NCBI RefSeq assembly: GCF_025024155.1
Contig: NW_026251753.1
Span: 62,001 to 126,000, forward strand
Origin: Gamsiella multidivaricata
Taxonomy: Eukaryota > Mortierellomycota > Mortierellomycetes > Mortierellales > Mortierellaceae
Direction: 5' to 3'
Length of the DNA stretch: 64,000 nt
The notes under the pieces were generated by a model. It had not been told where the DNA came from, did no database searches, and saw nothing but the letters and a program-made list of their open reading frames with translations. Positions 51,850 to 62,181 of this stretch are shown piece by piece. The position numbers and the translations under genes are program-made. Numbering within the stretch: position 1 is the stretch's first letter; the number at the start of each line of letters is the position of its first letter.

Positions 51850-53061
51850 TTATCCGCAGCCGGCGCATCCGGTGCCTCCAGAGGTGGTGTTCGACTTGAC
51901 CATGGTCATCGATCGCTGTCTCGAGAACACGACCGATCCGACTGTCAGACCAAGAATGACCGCGAAGAACAATGGCACGTTAAAGGTCATGGTCACCAAC
52001 ATGAGCGCATAACCAAGCGTGGTCTCAATGAAGGTCAACACGGCGCGGATCAAATTCTGCCAAACTTCCTTCGCGGTCCAGGGCTGGCGCCAGATATGGA
52101 CCCAATGGAGCAGAATCGAATTCGAGAGGCCACCTTTACCACTGTTCGTCAACGAGACTGAAGAGTCTGACTTGGCAATGTCCTCAAACTCGCGTGCATT
52201 CTCCTCGGCCCATTGAACCTCGAGACCGTTGTGATAGGTCTGGATGGTCTGGAAGAAGAGCGTCAGGAAGAAGAGGGCGAACCAGGTGCCGACATACTGG
52301 CTCTGGTTCCGGGGTACCCATTTCTCGAACAGGACATAGTCCGAGAAACCCAGGTGGAAGTACATGCGCATCGCAGGCGGGTTCATGTCGGGGCTGCCCA
52401 CACCGGCCGCACAGTACTCGGACGACTGAAAACTCAGGGACGAGGCGGTGTCTGAGGAGGCCGAGCACATTGATTTCCAGGTAGCGCACTGGTTCATGTC
52501 AGGCATGGCCTTGCACAGGATCGCATATGTGCCCAAGGTGTCACAGTCGGCAGCGTAGGCACCGGGGGCAGGCTTGGGGCATCGTTCACATCCAGCCATG
52601 TCCATCTCTGTGCAGATGTCGATGACAAGTGCGGAGGCGTTCTTGGTCGTGGGGAACGAAGAGATCATGGGGGCCTTGGAACAGACCGCAGGACGGGAGG
52701 CCGAGGAGGTCTGGTTGGCGGCTGTGCCGCAGAGGGCGACATAGTTCTTGCAGTTGCCCATGTTGGGCATGTCGACGGCGCAGATGTCGGCGAGGACAGA
52801 GAAGGGGGTGCACCATTGGTCAGTCTTGGAGGCAGCTTGGCAGGATTTGTAGAGGGAGCATCCGGGCATGTATGGCATCTGGGTGCAGAGGCTATCGAGA
52901 TCCGTCTGGATGGTTGCGGCTGGCAACTCGAAGGAGACACAGGAGGGATCCGAGGGAGTGGTGAGACAGTCCACACCCTGGGCTTGAACTTGGGTCCTGG
53001 CGAGGGCCAGGAGAAGCAGCAGCACCGAAGAGCTAGTCTGGAGGAATGAAAGTGGCTTCAT
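51850..53061 (-). CDS. Ctr copper transporter with large Cys/Met-rich ectodomain
   Basis: Intronless, 403 aa. Signal peptide (about 1-28), then a ~200-residue ectodomain with four Cys-flanked Met modules: CTQMPYMPGC, CAVDMPNMGNC, CTEMDMAGC and CKAMPDMNQC. The Ctr core follows: MNPPAMRMYFHLGFSDYVLFEKW leading into TM1 (key residues MxM, HLGFSD), a cytosolic loop, then TM2 with the essential MxxxM (Met354/Met358 in GYALMLVTMTFN) and TM3 with GxxxG (Gly371/Gly375). The C-terminus ends CAGC-G, a thiol pair that may hand Cu(I) to chaperones. Ctr proteins are trimeric high-affinity Cu(I) channels of the plasma membrane or vacuole. The ectodomain is far larger than in typical fungal Ctr proteins and is shared with the divergent gene at 54090. 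A TATA-like box (CATATAAG on the coding strand) lies about 100 bp upstream. Confidence 0.93.
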   Translation of the reverse strand: MKPLSFLQTSSSVLLLLLALARTQVQAQGVDCLTTPSDPSCVSFELPAATIQTDLDSLCTQMPYMPGCSLYKSCQAASKTDQWCTPFSVLADICAVDMPNMGNCKNYVALCGTAANQTSSASRPAVCSKAPMISSFPTTKNASALVIDICTEMDMAGCERCPKPAPGAYAADCDTLGTYAILCKAMPDMNQCATWKSMCSASSDTASSLSFQSSEYCAAGVGSPDMNPPAMRMYFHLGFSDYVLFEKWVPRNQSQYVGTWFALFFLTLFFQTIQTYHNGLEVQWAEENAREFEDIAKSDSSVSLTNSGKGGLSNSILLHWVHIWRQPWTAKEVWQNLIRAVLTFIETTLGYALMLVTMTFNVPLFFAVILGLTVGSVVFSRQRSMTMVKSNTTSGGTGCAGCG

Positions 53062-54089
53062 TCCTGATGTGTTGGGTCAGGGAGAGAGAGAGAAGAAAGG
53101 ACTGCAGGAGGATTTCTCGAGGGGATCAAGGATCAAGAGAAGGGGAATAGAGGGTGGTTCTTATATGCACTCTCTTTTTACTACCACTAACTACGGACGC
53201 ACCTATGTCGAGGTATGGGCGTGAGAGCGTTGTTCAACGTTGATGTCAAAACAAAGAGAACAAAAAAAAAGGGATGCGCCAAAGGAGGAATGAGGATGTC
53301 AAGGGCGATGAGGAGGGCGTACAGCAGGAGAGAAAGGTTGTCAAACCTGTCAAACTTGTCAAAAAGGAGCTAGGGAGGGAAGGGAGTGAGCGGCGCGTGT
53401 GTACCCTACAAAAGGAGAGCCAAGGAGAAGGAGAGGGAGCGAAGAGAGAGGTGAAGAGAGGGGAGAAGGGAGAGGAGGGATGTCAAGCTGGGGGTATGAA
53501 AGGGAACGCGGCGTGGCGTTAAAAAATAAAAGCGAGACAGAAACTCAATAATTCTATTCTGTCCCAAAAAAGATGGATGGGAAAGACTAGAAAAAGGTTC
53601 CTCAGATGGGAGGGCAGAAAAACTTTAAAAAAAGAGTACCTTTCGGGAATGTCAAAAATGGGATAGGAGGGCGGTCTGTCAAATTTTTTTCATATAACAA
53701 TGGTATTGTATCCAATTCATTCAGTCGTTCCACCCATCGAACCACAACCACACTGCAGCAATGTGTGCATTTTCATCTGCACACAACGACAGCGCCTTCT
53801 TTGGTCTTGGATCTTCCTGTCCTTCTATCGGGGGTACCTTCTCCAGCACAACACATGGCGTGAGACACCATCAGCAACGGTAGTCTACCGGCATGTATGG
53901 TGCGGGGGCACCTGTCAAAAAGAGGCCCGAGTGGCGGTTAGTGGTCAATGAATGGAGCTGAGGGACACCTTCTGTATAAGACACTCCTCCTCCATTCCTT
54001 CTCTTCTCCACTTCTTCCTTCCTCTCTCTCTCTCTCTCTCACTCCAGCTACCCCCTAACCATCTGCTCCTCCAAGACGATACAATAAAG
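53062..54089. promoter_or_regulatory. shared divergent promoter of Ctr and its GPI paralogue
   Basis: 1.03 kb between the two ATGs. TATA-like boxes face each gene (about 53158-53165 for Ctr; TGTATAAG at about 53972 for the GPI gene). The middle is purine-rich and contains the heptamer cluster listed next. No ORF is supported. Confidence 0.65.
53244..53919 (+). promoter_or_regulatory. seven TGTCAAA copies, three in tandem, in the Ctr/GPI promoter
   Basis: Exact TGTCAAA starts at 53244, 53339, 53348, 53357, 53650, 53677 and 53913, all on the + strand; TGTCAAG occurs at 53297 and 53481. The copies at 53339, 53348 and 53357 form a 9-bp tandem array. About 0.1 copies are expected by chance in 1 kb. 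This is a candidate transcription-factor site shared by the copper genes; the factor is unknown. Confidence 0.75.
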
Positions 54090-54893
54090 ATGCGCTCCTC
54101 GCTTTTCCTGGCTGTTGCCTCCGCTATCATCGCCTCCGTCGCTGCTCACGATGGCCCCCACGATACCCCAGAAACACCCTCCGTCTGCTTGACCACGCCT
54201 TCCGACGCATCCTGCTCGACTTACTCCATCCCTAATGCCACCATCACCGATGCCATCGCCGATATCTGCAAGACCTCGTCCTTCCTCCCTGGATGCTCAC
54301 TCAACACCGCCTGCTCTGCAGACTCGACCCTCAATGCCACCTACTGTGCTCCTTTGTCCATTCTGGCCACGCTCTGCTCCGCTCCCGATGACGGCGCCCT
54401 CACTGGTGCCGCCTGCACAAAGACTTACTCTGTCTTTTGTGCCTCCAACTCCTTGATCCCCGCCTGCAAGTCCCAGCGTGCCTTCTCCGGCCTCCCCTCG
54501 GGCAAGGTCGTCACTGGAACGGTCTACTCAGTCTGCCAGGAAATGCCCATGATGACCGACTGCAAGATCTGTCCCGGCCCCGATGCCACAACCGGCTACA
54601 GCATCTGCGACGAGGTCAAGGCTTGGAAGGGACTCTGCCTGAGTATGCCCGACATGACCCAGTGCCCCTCCTTCAACACCATGTGCAAGAACACAACCTT
54701 TGCTCCCTTCTGCGATGCCAAATACGTCTCCCCCAGCGGAAACAACGGCAGCACTACCACTACTACAGGGTCTAGTGCCACTCCTACGCCCAATGGCCAA
54801 ACCAAACCCAGCAGCGCTGGTGCTCTCGTTGGTTCCTGGATCATGACATCGCTCCTCGCCGTCGTTGCAGGCGTCTCTGCCTTTGCTCTGTAA
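54090..54893 (+). CDS. GPI-anchored paralogue of the Ctr ectodomain, putative extracellular copper binder
   Basis: Intronless, 267 aa. Signal peptide (about 1-19, cleaved near VAA|HDG), an ectodomain of about 200 residues, a Thr/Ser/Asn linker and a hydrophobic GPI signal at the C-terminus. The ectodomain aligns with that of the Ctr protein throughout: CLTTPSDxSC at the start, PGCSL, CxPxSxLAxxC, then CQEMPMMTDC with CP shortly after, and CLSMPDMTQC. Two of the four Met modules are intact here and two have lost Met (CKTSSFLPGC and a longer gap). The frame is open 46 codons upstream, but the signal peptide fixes the start at 54090. It lacks any Ctr membrane core, so it cannot transport by itself; copper capture at the wall or membrane is inferred. 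Confidence 0.86.
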   Translation: MRSSLFLAVASAIIASVAAHDGPHDTPETPSVCLTTPSDASCSTYSIPNATITDAIADICKTSSFLPGCSLNTACSADSTLNATYCAPLSILATLCSAPDDGALTGAACTKTYSVFCASNSLIPACKSQRAFSGLPSGKVVTGTVYSVCQEMPMMTDCKICPGPDATTGYSICDEVKAWKGLCLSMPDMTQCPSFNTMCKNTTFAPFCDAKYVSPSGNNGSTTTTTGSSATPTPNGQTKPSSAGALVGSWIMTSLLAVVAGVSAFAL

Positions 54894-56221
54894 AAACCAC
54901 ACCCTGTATTAATCTCTTTACACATAGTCTATAGTACAAGCACTAATAATACTCATTTTCATACCAGATTGTATATTGTTTTCATCTGTGCTTTATTGCT
55001 GCTGTTGTCTGGCGTGCAAAAGAGTTCGGTATCTATGCCTATCTGTAAGGCTTTCGAGGGCACCTCTTTTTGTTGACAAAAGAAAGCCGAATGTCGCTGT
55101 TGACTTTCAATCTTGGGCTTAAGTATGCCTCGAGTCTATCCAGGTTCTGGTGAACATTGTTGTCCTTAGTGTTCTCAGAATAACGGGCAGTCGATAGAGG
55201 GTGATCGCTTCCGCATACACAGGTACATCTTGCCATCTGACCCTGGCTTTGGTTGTCCTCGTCTTGGTTGTGATGGATATGAAACGAAACACAGTGGTGA
55301 GATTCTCTGCCGCGGATGTATCCCAGTTGAAACGCACCGGCAAGCAGAATGGAGTACCCAAGGATAATGGTGGGCATACAGAAGGAATGCCTTGACATGG
55401 CGGTCATTCTCAGTATATGGTCATTCATAGGACAGTTGGCTGAGGAAGAATGGGAGGGTAAAGAGCGCGAATATCAGCAGCAGCAGGCACCCAATATCTT
55501 TTCATCAAATCAGAATTTATCAAGCTTCTTTCCTGCGGATGTTGGCCTACCGTACCTTCAAGCGCTGCGTCGCGTGTCGACTTGACGCATTGATCCCTCA
55601 TGCTGCGACCGCTGCGCATAGAAAGTCAATACTGACGCTTAGACATGGAACCACGTACTTGCGCATGAAAGACCCGAACTCGAATGACGACAGTTGTTCC
55701 CTTTTTTTTTCGTTTTTTTTTTTTTTTTTTTCGTTCAGTCTAAGACACAGCGCGGGCCTGAGCAGTGTGGGGTTAGTCTCATCTGCGGCCCAGCCAAAGA
55801 GAGATTTTTTCAAGTCGTTCAAGGAGGGAAGGGTCGAGGAGAGAAACAGGAGCGGGATCGCTACTGCTGCTATGGGAGCAGAGGTTCCGTTACTACCGCT
55901 TTCCCTTCTCTTCCCTTTCTTTGTTCCGTTCCATGCCCCGTCTTCTTGAGCCTTTATCTTGCCTCTCCATCCAACAACTTCCTGGCGCCCTTGGCTTCGG
56001 ACTCCATCTCGCTTCCCCCATCGTCTCCTACGCACCTTCCCCTGGCGCGCCTCTTCTCCTTCGTGTCATGTTAATAGTGTTCTTCACATCCATCTCTTAC
56101 CTGTCCTCAACCCCTTTGCCGCTCTTCCATCTCTCCACCCCTCTATAGTCACTGGAGCGATCGCTAGTCCTTACAAGGAAACCTGTATCCATCGTGTCAT
56201 CGTATCTTCACAAACCACATC
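54894..56221. promoter_or_regulatory. spacer upstream of PDK-type kinase
   Basis: 1.3 kb. The left part is the GPI gene's 3' flank. The right part (55880-56220) is the pyrimidine-rich leader of the kinase. A poly-T run lies at 55700-55732. No TGTCAAA copy was seen here. Confidence 0.5.
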
Positions 56222-58614
56222 ATGAACCAGACCCAGGCTGCGCTTCGTGCCTTGCCCAGTGACCTAGTCACAAAGCTATGCCGCTCCAAAGTGACCAGAC
56301 TGTCGGTAAGCTACCCTTTCGGTTCACAATGGTATGTGAATGCACTTTCAAATCGAGGGCATCCGGAACGGACTAATGAACACCCTGCTTGCTTTATGGA
56401 ACATAGCTGAAGCAAATGTATGCGCTGGGAAGGTAACAACACATCTGATATCGGCGGCGCTGATACCTACCCAGCACTTCTCCCATAACTAACCCATCGC
56501 CTCATCTCGCACTGGACAGACATGTGCTGGAGCCCAAGAACCACAATGCACTGGTGATCCCAGCTCTGTTTCTGCACCAAGAACTGCCCATTCGACTGTC
56601 CCATGCGCTCAACATGCTGAACTCGAACCTCCTGCCCTTCAACATGTCGGAAATGCCTACCTTCCAGCACATTGCTAGATCGTACTTGGAAGATATTAGG
56701 TAGGTCTCTGTCATCCACTCTGCTCCTCGTCCCCTAATATCTTTGCCCCCCCTCCCTTGGCTGTTATGCCCGCTTTTTTCTCATCAGCATGGCGAAATGA
56801 CACTTTCGGACAAAGGTGCTGCATTGAAGGGGATGAATGGTGGCATTTGACGGTGGCCTGGAGATGATAGTATTTGTTCTTTTTCTCCACATTCTCCTAC
56901 CACGGTCAATCTACTTGACCCCCCCTCCCCCTTTTCACATCATGTTTTGTTCCACCTCATTCTCAACATATCCAAACCCATGCCAGGTTCCAGGGCTGTG
57001 CCATATACTATTCTTATATATTTGTTCTCACACTATCTTGTACGAACATGATGTAGTTTGATCACGCAGATGCCCAAGCCGTCGACACCTCAGCTTGAGG
57101 AGGAATTCACGGCATTGCTCCGGAATCTGGAGCAGCGACACAAGGTGAAGATGTTGACCATCAGTCAAGGGTTCAAGGAGTTCATGAACTCCGTGGCCGC
57201 GGCCCAAGGTGCTGGTACTGATGCTGCCGAGATTGGTCATTGTGGACTGCATTTCAACCGCGACACGAACCGATGGACGGTGGATCCACAAACGGACAGG
57301 GATATCCAGACATTTTTCAATCGGTTTTACACCATTAACTTGGGTACCCGCCTCTTAATCGGTAAGTCGTTGTTATTCCTCCCCCTCTTCCCCCTCCTTC
57401 TCCCTCTTGGTGCTCTTGGCCTTGATGCACTCCCACTTTTTTTTTGGTGCCTGACGGATTATTTCCTGCATAGCCCTTAGTCCGGAACTGCGAAAAAAAA
57501 AAAAAAAAAAAAAAAAAAACTAGCGGTGCATACCATGACATCAGACTAACCACCAAAGGAGCAAAACGCGACCAAACCAATAGGTGAGCAGCTCGCACTT
57601 CATGACCGAGGACTAAACCTCGTCCAGCGTGTCCATCCTCTCTCGATCTCCAAGCGCGCGATCCAAGATGCGCAGCGGGTGTGCTCTGCCCATTATGGCC
57701 AACCTGCACCATCGGTGTTGATCCAGACCCCCAATCCGGATATCTCGGCAACGTACGTGGAAGAGTTCCTGCATCGCAACATTTTCGAGCTCCTCAAGAA
57801 CGCCATGCGCGCTACCTGCGAGACGCATCTTCAAGAGGGTGCGCCGGTCTCACTCAGCATGACTGCTCCCACGGGGCCAGCGACGGGATCAAAACTGCCA
57901 CCAATCACGCTCACGGTCGTGGATGGTGAGGAGGACGTGACGATCAAGATCGCAGACCAAGGCGGTGGATTGGCTCTGTCCGAGCTGGACAAGGTCTGGA
58001 GCTATGTGCATTTCGCCAATTCGACAGCGGCGGCCTCTGTTTCGCGGTCGCAGAAGGAAGGAGGGGTCTCTGCGGGCACTGTGGCGTTTATGGGCGGACT
58101 GGGGAGCGAGGTTAAGGATTACTTGGATCTGCCGCTGAGTGGATCGGGACACGGGTTGCCACTGGCCAGGCTGATCGCCAAGTATTTCGGAGGAGATTTG
58201 TCCCTGTACTCGATGGAGGGCCATGGCACGGACTCGTACCTTTCGCTGTATCGGGATGTTGACCATTTGGAGAATTTCCCGGAAGTCGACGAAGAGATGT
58301 TGGCGGAGGTGGATGTGTTTGTGAACGAGCTTCTGGATGAGTGTGTTGGTGCGGAGGAGTCGAGCGTCGTTTCTGGATTGCGACTCAAGGCGCCGCTTCC
58401 AACGCCGGTAACGTCCTTACCGTCGAGCATGGTTCTTGGATTGAGACAGAGCCAGGGCCAGGCCAACGCTTACAGCAGCACCAGCACCGGCAGCAGCACT
58501 AGCAGCACTAGCAGCACTAGCAGCAGCAACAACAGTAACATTAAGAGCGCAAATATGCCACTGGATATTGGGTCGATTACTCCTCGCAGCGGCACGACTT
58601 CGCCCGCGTTGTGA
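56222..58614 (+). CDS. mitochondrial pyruvate/branched-chain dehydrogenase kinase-type GHKL kinase
   Basis: Model: join(56222..56305,56407..56432,56520..56699,57057..57361,57584..58614), 541 aa; exon 2 is only 26 nt. This family phosphorylates the E1 subunit of mitochondrial 2-oxoacid dehydrogenase complexes and switches them off. Seen: the N-terminal four-helix regulatory region, then the GHKL ATP site: N-box FELLKNAMRAT, G1 IADQGGGL, G2 GSGHGLPLAR and GHGTDSYL. The final ~100 residues are a Ser/Thr/Asn-rich tail absent from the short animal enzymes. An obvious mitochondrial presequence is not evident; the N-terminus is weakly amphipathic. PDK is more likely than BCKDK, but I cannot separate them by eye. 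Intron 4 contains a long A run. Confidence 0.92.
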
Positions 58615-59226
58615 AACGCAAGCATGTGAAGATGAATTTAACAAGGCCGAACCAAAATGGGAGGCGTCAACAGATTTCTTTCTTAAATGAAGCTGTTTTG
58701 TCATGGATGTGAGCCCTGTCCGGTCGGTCCATGCCCTACGGGCCTATCGACAGGACCTCGCAGGCAACGACAATCCCGTGCAATTGACAACACACGGGGT
58801 CTGCAAAAGTAGCCAGCGGAAATAGCTTTCAATATGAATTCATTTTTTTGAAATTGCATAAGAGTTCATTGATGGTTGTGGCATCGTGCACACTGCACCG
58901 CTCACAGGCACGGGAACGTGCCATCTATCATATGGGTGACACATGCTACGCAGACCTGATCACAGAGAAGGAAGAAAACAAGAAAAACAAACACGCAAGC
59001 TATATTACAATGTGGGAGAATGGGATAATGCTACAAGGGATGTCCTAACAGGCATCACGAAAAACAAATAAAGAAAAGAAAAGGAAATGGATGCTTTTTC
59101 AAAAAAAAAAAAAAAAAAAGAAACTGAAAATCAAGAGGGCGGCGCCTGGTATGCGAGTTCGCGTTGTCGTTTGTTCCTCATCGTTAATCGTCCGTTATGG
59201 CCACTGTCGTTGCGAGTTGGGACCAT
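58615..59226. terminator. convergent 3' spacer, PDK-type kinase / bHLH gene
   Basis: 612 bp with two 3' flanks and an A run near 59100-59119. No gene is seen. Confidence 0.5.
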
Positions 59227-60525
59227 TTAGCGACTACATGGCACTGGATAGATGTGCGGAATGTCCTGCAGCCGCTGATCATCCAGTCCCGAGCCATGGA
59301 CATCATTTCTCTGGTCCATCAGTCTGGACTCAAGTCGGCTTGCCTTCTCTTGTAACACCCGGTTCTGTCGCTCGAGCTGCTTGATAAAGTCGACTGCCTT
59401 GAAGAGGATAGTCGACTTTGAGCTGTTGACGTCCTTCAGGTCCGGGATGATGTCCGTCATGTCCTTGAATCCGTTGCGGATCGTATTCCGTCGCTTCTGT
59501 TCGGACGCGATATGGTTCGCTCGCTTCTCCTCCTCCGTCAACAGTTCCTTGTAGGGCTTGCGCTTTGTCGTCGCCATCGTGCCCTGCGTCGCCGTCGTCG
59601 CCGCATCGGACACGGACCCATCTGAAACTGAGGTGTGTCGTTCTCGGCTGTCCTCTTTCCTTTCCCGTGACCGAGAGGGCGACGAGGGTGAGGCCGACGA
59701 CGCTGGGTGCTCGTCCTCATCCCTCTTGTTCTTTTTTGAATTGTGAGTGCCGTTGTTGCTGTTGTTGAGAGACAGTTTTGAGAGCTGCTGAATTGGAGTC
59801 GACATCTTGTTTGATTCCTGACTGAAGGACATGCCGCGCCTTGTTTCGGTACCTTTGTTGGATTTGCCGCGTTTGGTAGGGTTCGACATGGGTGTCGGGA
59901 GGGTATAGGAAGGAGAGCCGGGCGAGACTGGGGATTCGCCCTGGCTGAAATGGCCAGGGAGGGAGTGTGAGCCACTGAAGCTGGACTGGGACGAGGGCGA
60001 GGTCAGGTCAAAGTCCATGGAGCTGTTGAGCATGCTCGGGTTGGCGAGCGAGGAAGATGAGGATGAGGTCATGTAGGCGCTATCGAGACTGAATCCGCCG
60101 GGCATGGTCTCGGGTGTGAAGAGAGGGAGATTGGGCAGGTTGGGTATTGTGCTTGGGTCGAAGGTGAAGTCTTGGTCGACGACCAGCGTGTCCAGGAACT
60201 CTGAGAAGTAGCGCTGCTCCGAGGGGTTGAAGAGCTGCATGGATGGATCGCCTGTAAGCGGTGGTGGGGGCGAGGTAGGCAGATTGAGGAAGTCTTGGTT
60301 CGACAGCTTGAAGTCTAGGTGTGTTTGTCGCGAGAGGGGGCGTCGATGCTTTCTGGTTAGTTTTCTGAGGAACACCGAAGTCTGGTATTCGGAGAGGGAG
60401 AGGGAGGAGAAGAAGGGATGCTTACCGTCGAATCCGAGGGGCTCGCCAAAGAGGCCATGGCTCGGGGGCGCGAAGGAGAGGGGCGATGGGGGTCTGAAGC
60501 CCGAGTCGGTGTTGAACATGTTCAT
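59227..60525 (-). CDS. bHLH leucine-zipper transcription factor
   Basis: Model: complement(join(59227..60314,60426..60525)), 395 aa. The bHLH lies near the C-terminus: basic region HIASEQKRRNTIRNGF with His, Glu and Arg at the positions that specify CACGTG E-boxes (class B), then IIPDLKDVNSSKSTILFKAVDFIKQL, continuing into a heptad zipper (LERQNRVLQEKASRLESRL). The N-terminal 290 residues are Ser/Pro-rich with acidic stretches suited to activation. The 111-bp intron (donor GTAAGC, branch-like CTAAC, acceptor CTAG) is a multiple of three and free of stops, so a retained form would insert 37 residues. The frame is also open upstream to an ATG at 60972, but that part is Pro/Ser low-complexity and looks like leader; I prefer MNMFNTDSGF at 60525. 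Confidence 0.87.
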   Translation of the reverse strand: MNMFNTDSGFRPPSPLSFAPPSHGLFGEPLGFDGKHPFFSSLSLSEYQTSVFLRKLTRKHRRPLSRQTHLDFKLSNQDFLNLPTSPPPPLTGDPSMQLFNPSEQRYFSEFLDTLVVDQDFTFDPSTIPNLPNLPLFTPETMPGGFSLDSAYMTSSSSSSLANPSMLNSSMDFDLTSPSSQSSFSGSHSLPGHFSQGESPVSPGSPSYTLPTPMSNPTKRGKSNKGTETRRGMSFSQESNKMSTPIQQLSKLSLNNSNNGTHNSKKNKRDEDEHPASSASPSSPSRSRERKEDSRERHTSVSDGSVSDAATTATQGTMATTKRKPYKELLTEEEKRANHIASEQKRRNTIRNGFKDMTDIIPDLKDVNSSKSTILFKAVDFIKQLERQNRVLQEKASRLESRLMDQRNDVHGSGLDDQRLQDIPHIYPVPCSR

Positions 60526-62181
60526 GGCTGGAGAGGGATGTCGCAGGGAGGGCGGAGGAATGTGGAGAAAGAAGAAAGAAGCGAGGGGTGTGGCAGGATA
60601 TGTAGCTAGGCGGTGCAGGGGTGCAGGTGTGGGGTGTGGGGTGGAGATCGGAGATCTGGATGGGAAGCAGGGATCCACGTAATCAGGCCGGGAAGGAGGA
60701 GAAGGAGGGATGGGGATGGGGGAGACTGGGGATGAGGAGGAGGGAGGAGAAGAGAGGGAGGAGGAGGAGGGAGGGGGGAAATAAAGGGAGGCCAGGGAAG
60801 GCCAAGTGACTACTCGTCCGCTTTCCGCGCTCTGTCGGTGTGGCTGCATACAGCGACACACCCAGAACCTAGTGCAAGGCGGGTTTACTGAATTCAGTAA
60901 CAGTAAAGAGTAAAGAGTAAAGAGCAAAGAGCAGCTCAAACAAACACATACACAATAGTCTACACACACCATATCCCATGTTTCGATGAGCCAACTGATT
61001 GGCCCGCCCTTGGATCGACAGCATCCCCCCAGGTATAACCGCCTAGACTACAGTCACCTATTCTCGTCTCGGTCGCGGTAAGCGCTCCTCCACTGTACAT
61101 CCGCAGGTACATTCCATACAGGCTGTCCCCAAGGGCTCATCTTTAATCATTAATCTCCACGCAATAAATATATCAATCCTTTGTCCTAAACCTCACGCGA
61201 CTCCAGCTCGCTCCGGCCTCGTCTACACCTTCGTCTGCATCTTCGTCTGCACCCTCGCCTGCACCTTCGCCTGCAACTGCAATTGCTCTGCAGCGGTCAT
61301 GCACCGTCCTGCGTAAAGATATATCTCCCTCCACTCGGAATGAGGTCAGTGCTGCTCTCGCTCACCATCTCTTATTTTCTTTCTATAAGCTGGCTACCAT
61401 TTCCTATGACTAATGTCCACCAGATCGAGCTCCCGTTAGCTTTCTCAGTCATTTCAAAAACTTGTCACATAATATGCAATCCCTTGGAGGTACAAAGGAA
61501 CAGAGAATCTACCTTGTTCTTCCAAACTGATCGAGTAGACTACTTTACCTTCACTCCATCTCCCGCGTGGAGTATTCACTTTACCGCGCTAAACAACAAC
61601 AATGCAACCCAAACAAAAATAAATAAACACAACCAGCCCTAAGCTACTAACAAGTCCTAATGTTGGTTTGACGTGGCATGGCATGGCAGACAATACAAAG
61701 GAATACCAGTAGACAAGTACTCGTCGCATTGCAATTTGTGGGATAAAAATGGGACCTCTCATCGCTGTCTTACCTGATTGGCTGAACACAAACCGCGGGC
61801 TCACCAGCGCCATACCACCCTCAGCATTTCGTCTCAGAGGAAGGACCCTCCTCCTTCTCCACAATAAGGCTCCCTAAATGCAAATCACCCCTCTCGCCTC
61901 TTCTCTAAGTGCACCCTCCCCTTCTGCGCCCAGCGCAGACGAGTGCGCCTCCAATGGTCCGATGCTCTCCATCCAAACACCACTTGCATGAGGCCGTGCA
62001 TTAATCAACCTGTCATCCTCACCTTCGACAACTGTCTTGTCGGTCCTCCTATCCTCAATCTCTTATTGTTTCACTCTCTGAATCCATCAGCGAGCATCCG
62101 CATTCATAGTTGCGACCCCCCTTCCTCCCGCGCTCGGCTCACACACTCGGCTGCGTTCTAAACGCATATCTCAACCTCAAA
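60526..62181. promoter_or_regulatory. divergent spacer, bHLH / bZIP genes
   Basis: 1.66 kb. The left ~450 bp is the purine/pyrimidine-asymmetric leader of the bHLH gene. AAAGAGT repeats occur near 60904-60930. The middle holds the 12-bp repeat listed next. No further ORF is supported. Confidence 0.5.
61224..61276. repeat. 12-bp tandem repeat CACCTTCGTCTG
   Basis: Four or more 12-bp units with T/C variants occur in the intergenic region. Noncoding as far as can be seen. Confidence 0.8.

Noticed and set aside
53952..54089. 46-codon N-terminal extension of the GPI paralogue
   Set aside because: It would bury the signal peptide inside the protein; it lies in a pyrimidine-rich leader.
60526..60972. 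N-terminal extension of the bHLH protein
   Set aside because: Open frame, but Cys/Leu/Ser/Pro low-complexity from a skewed leader; kept only as an alternative start.
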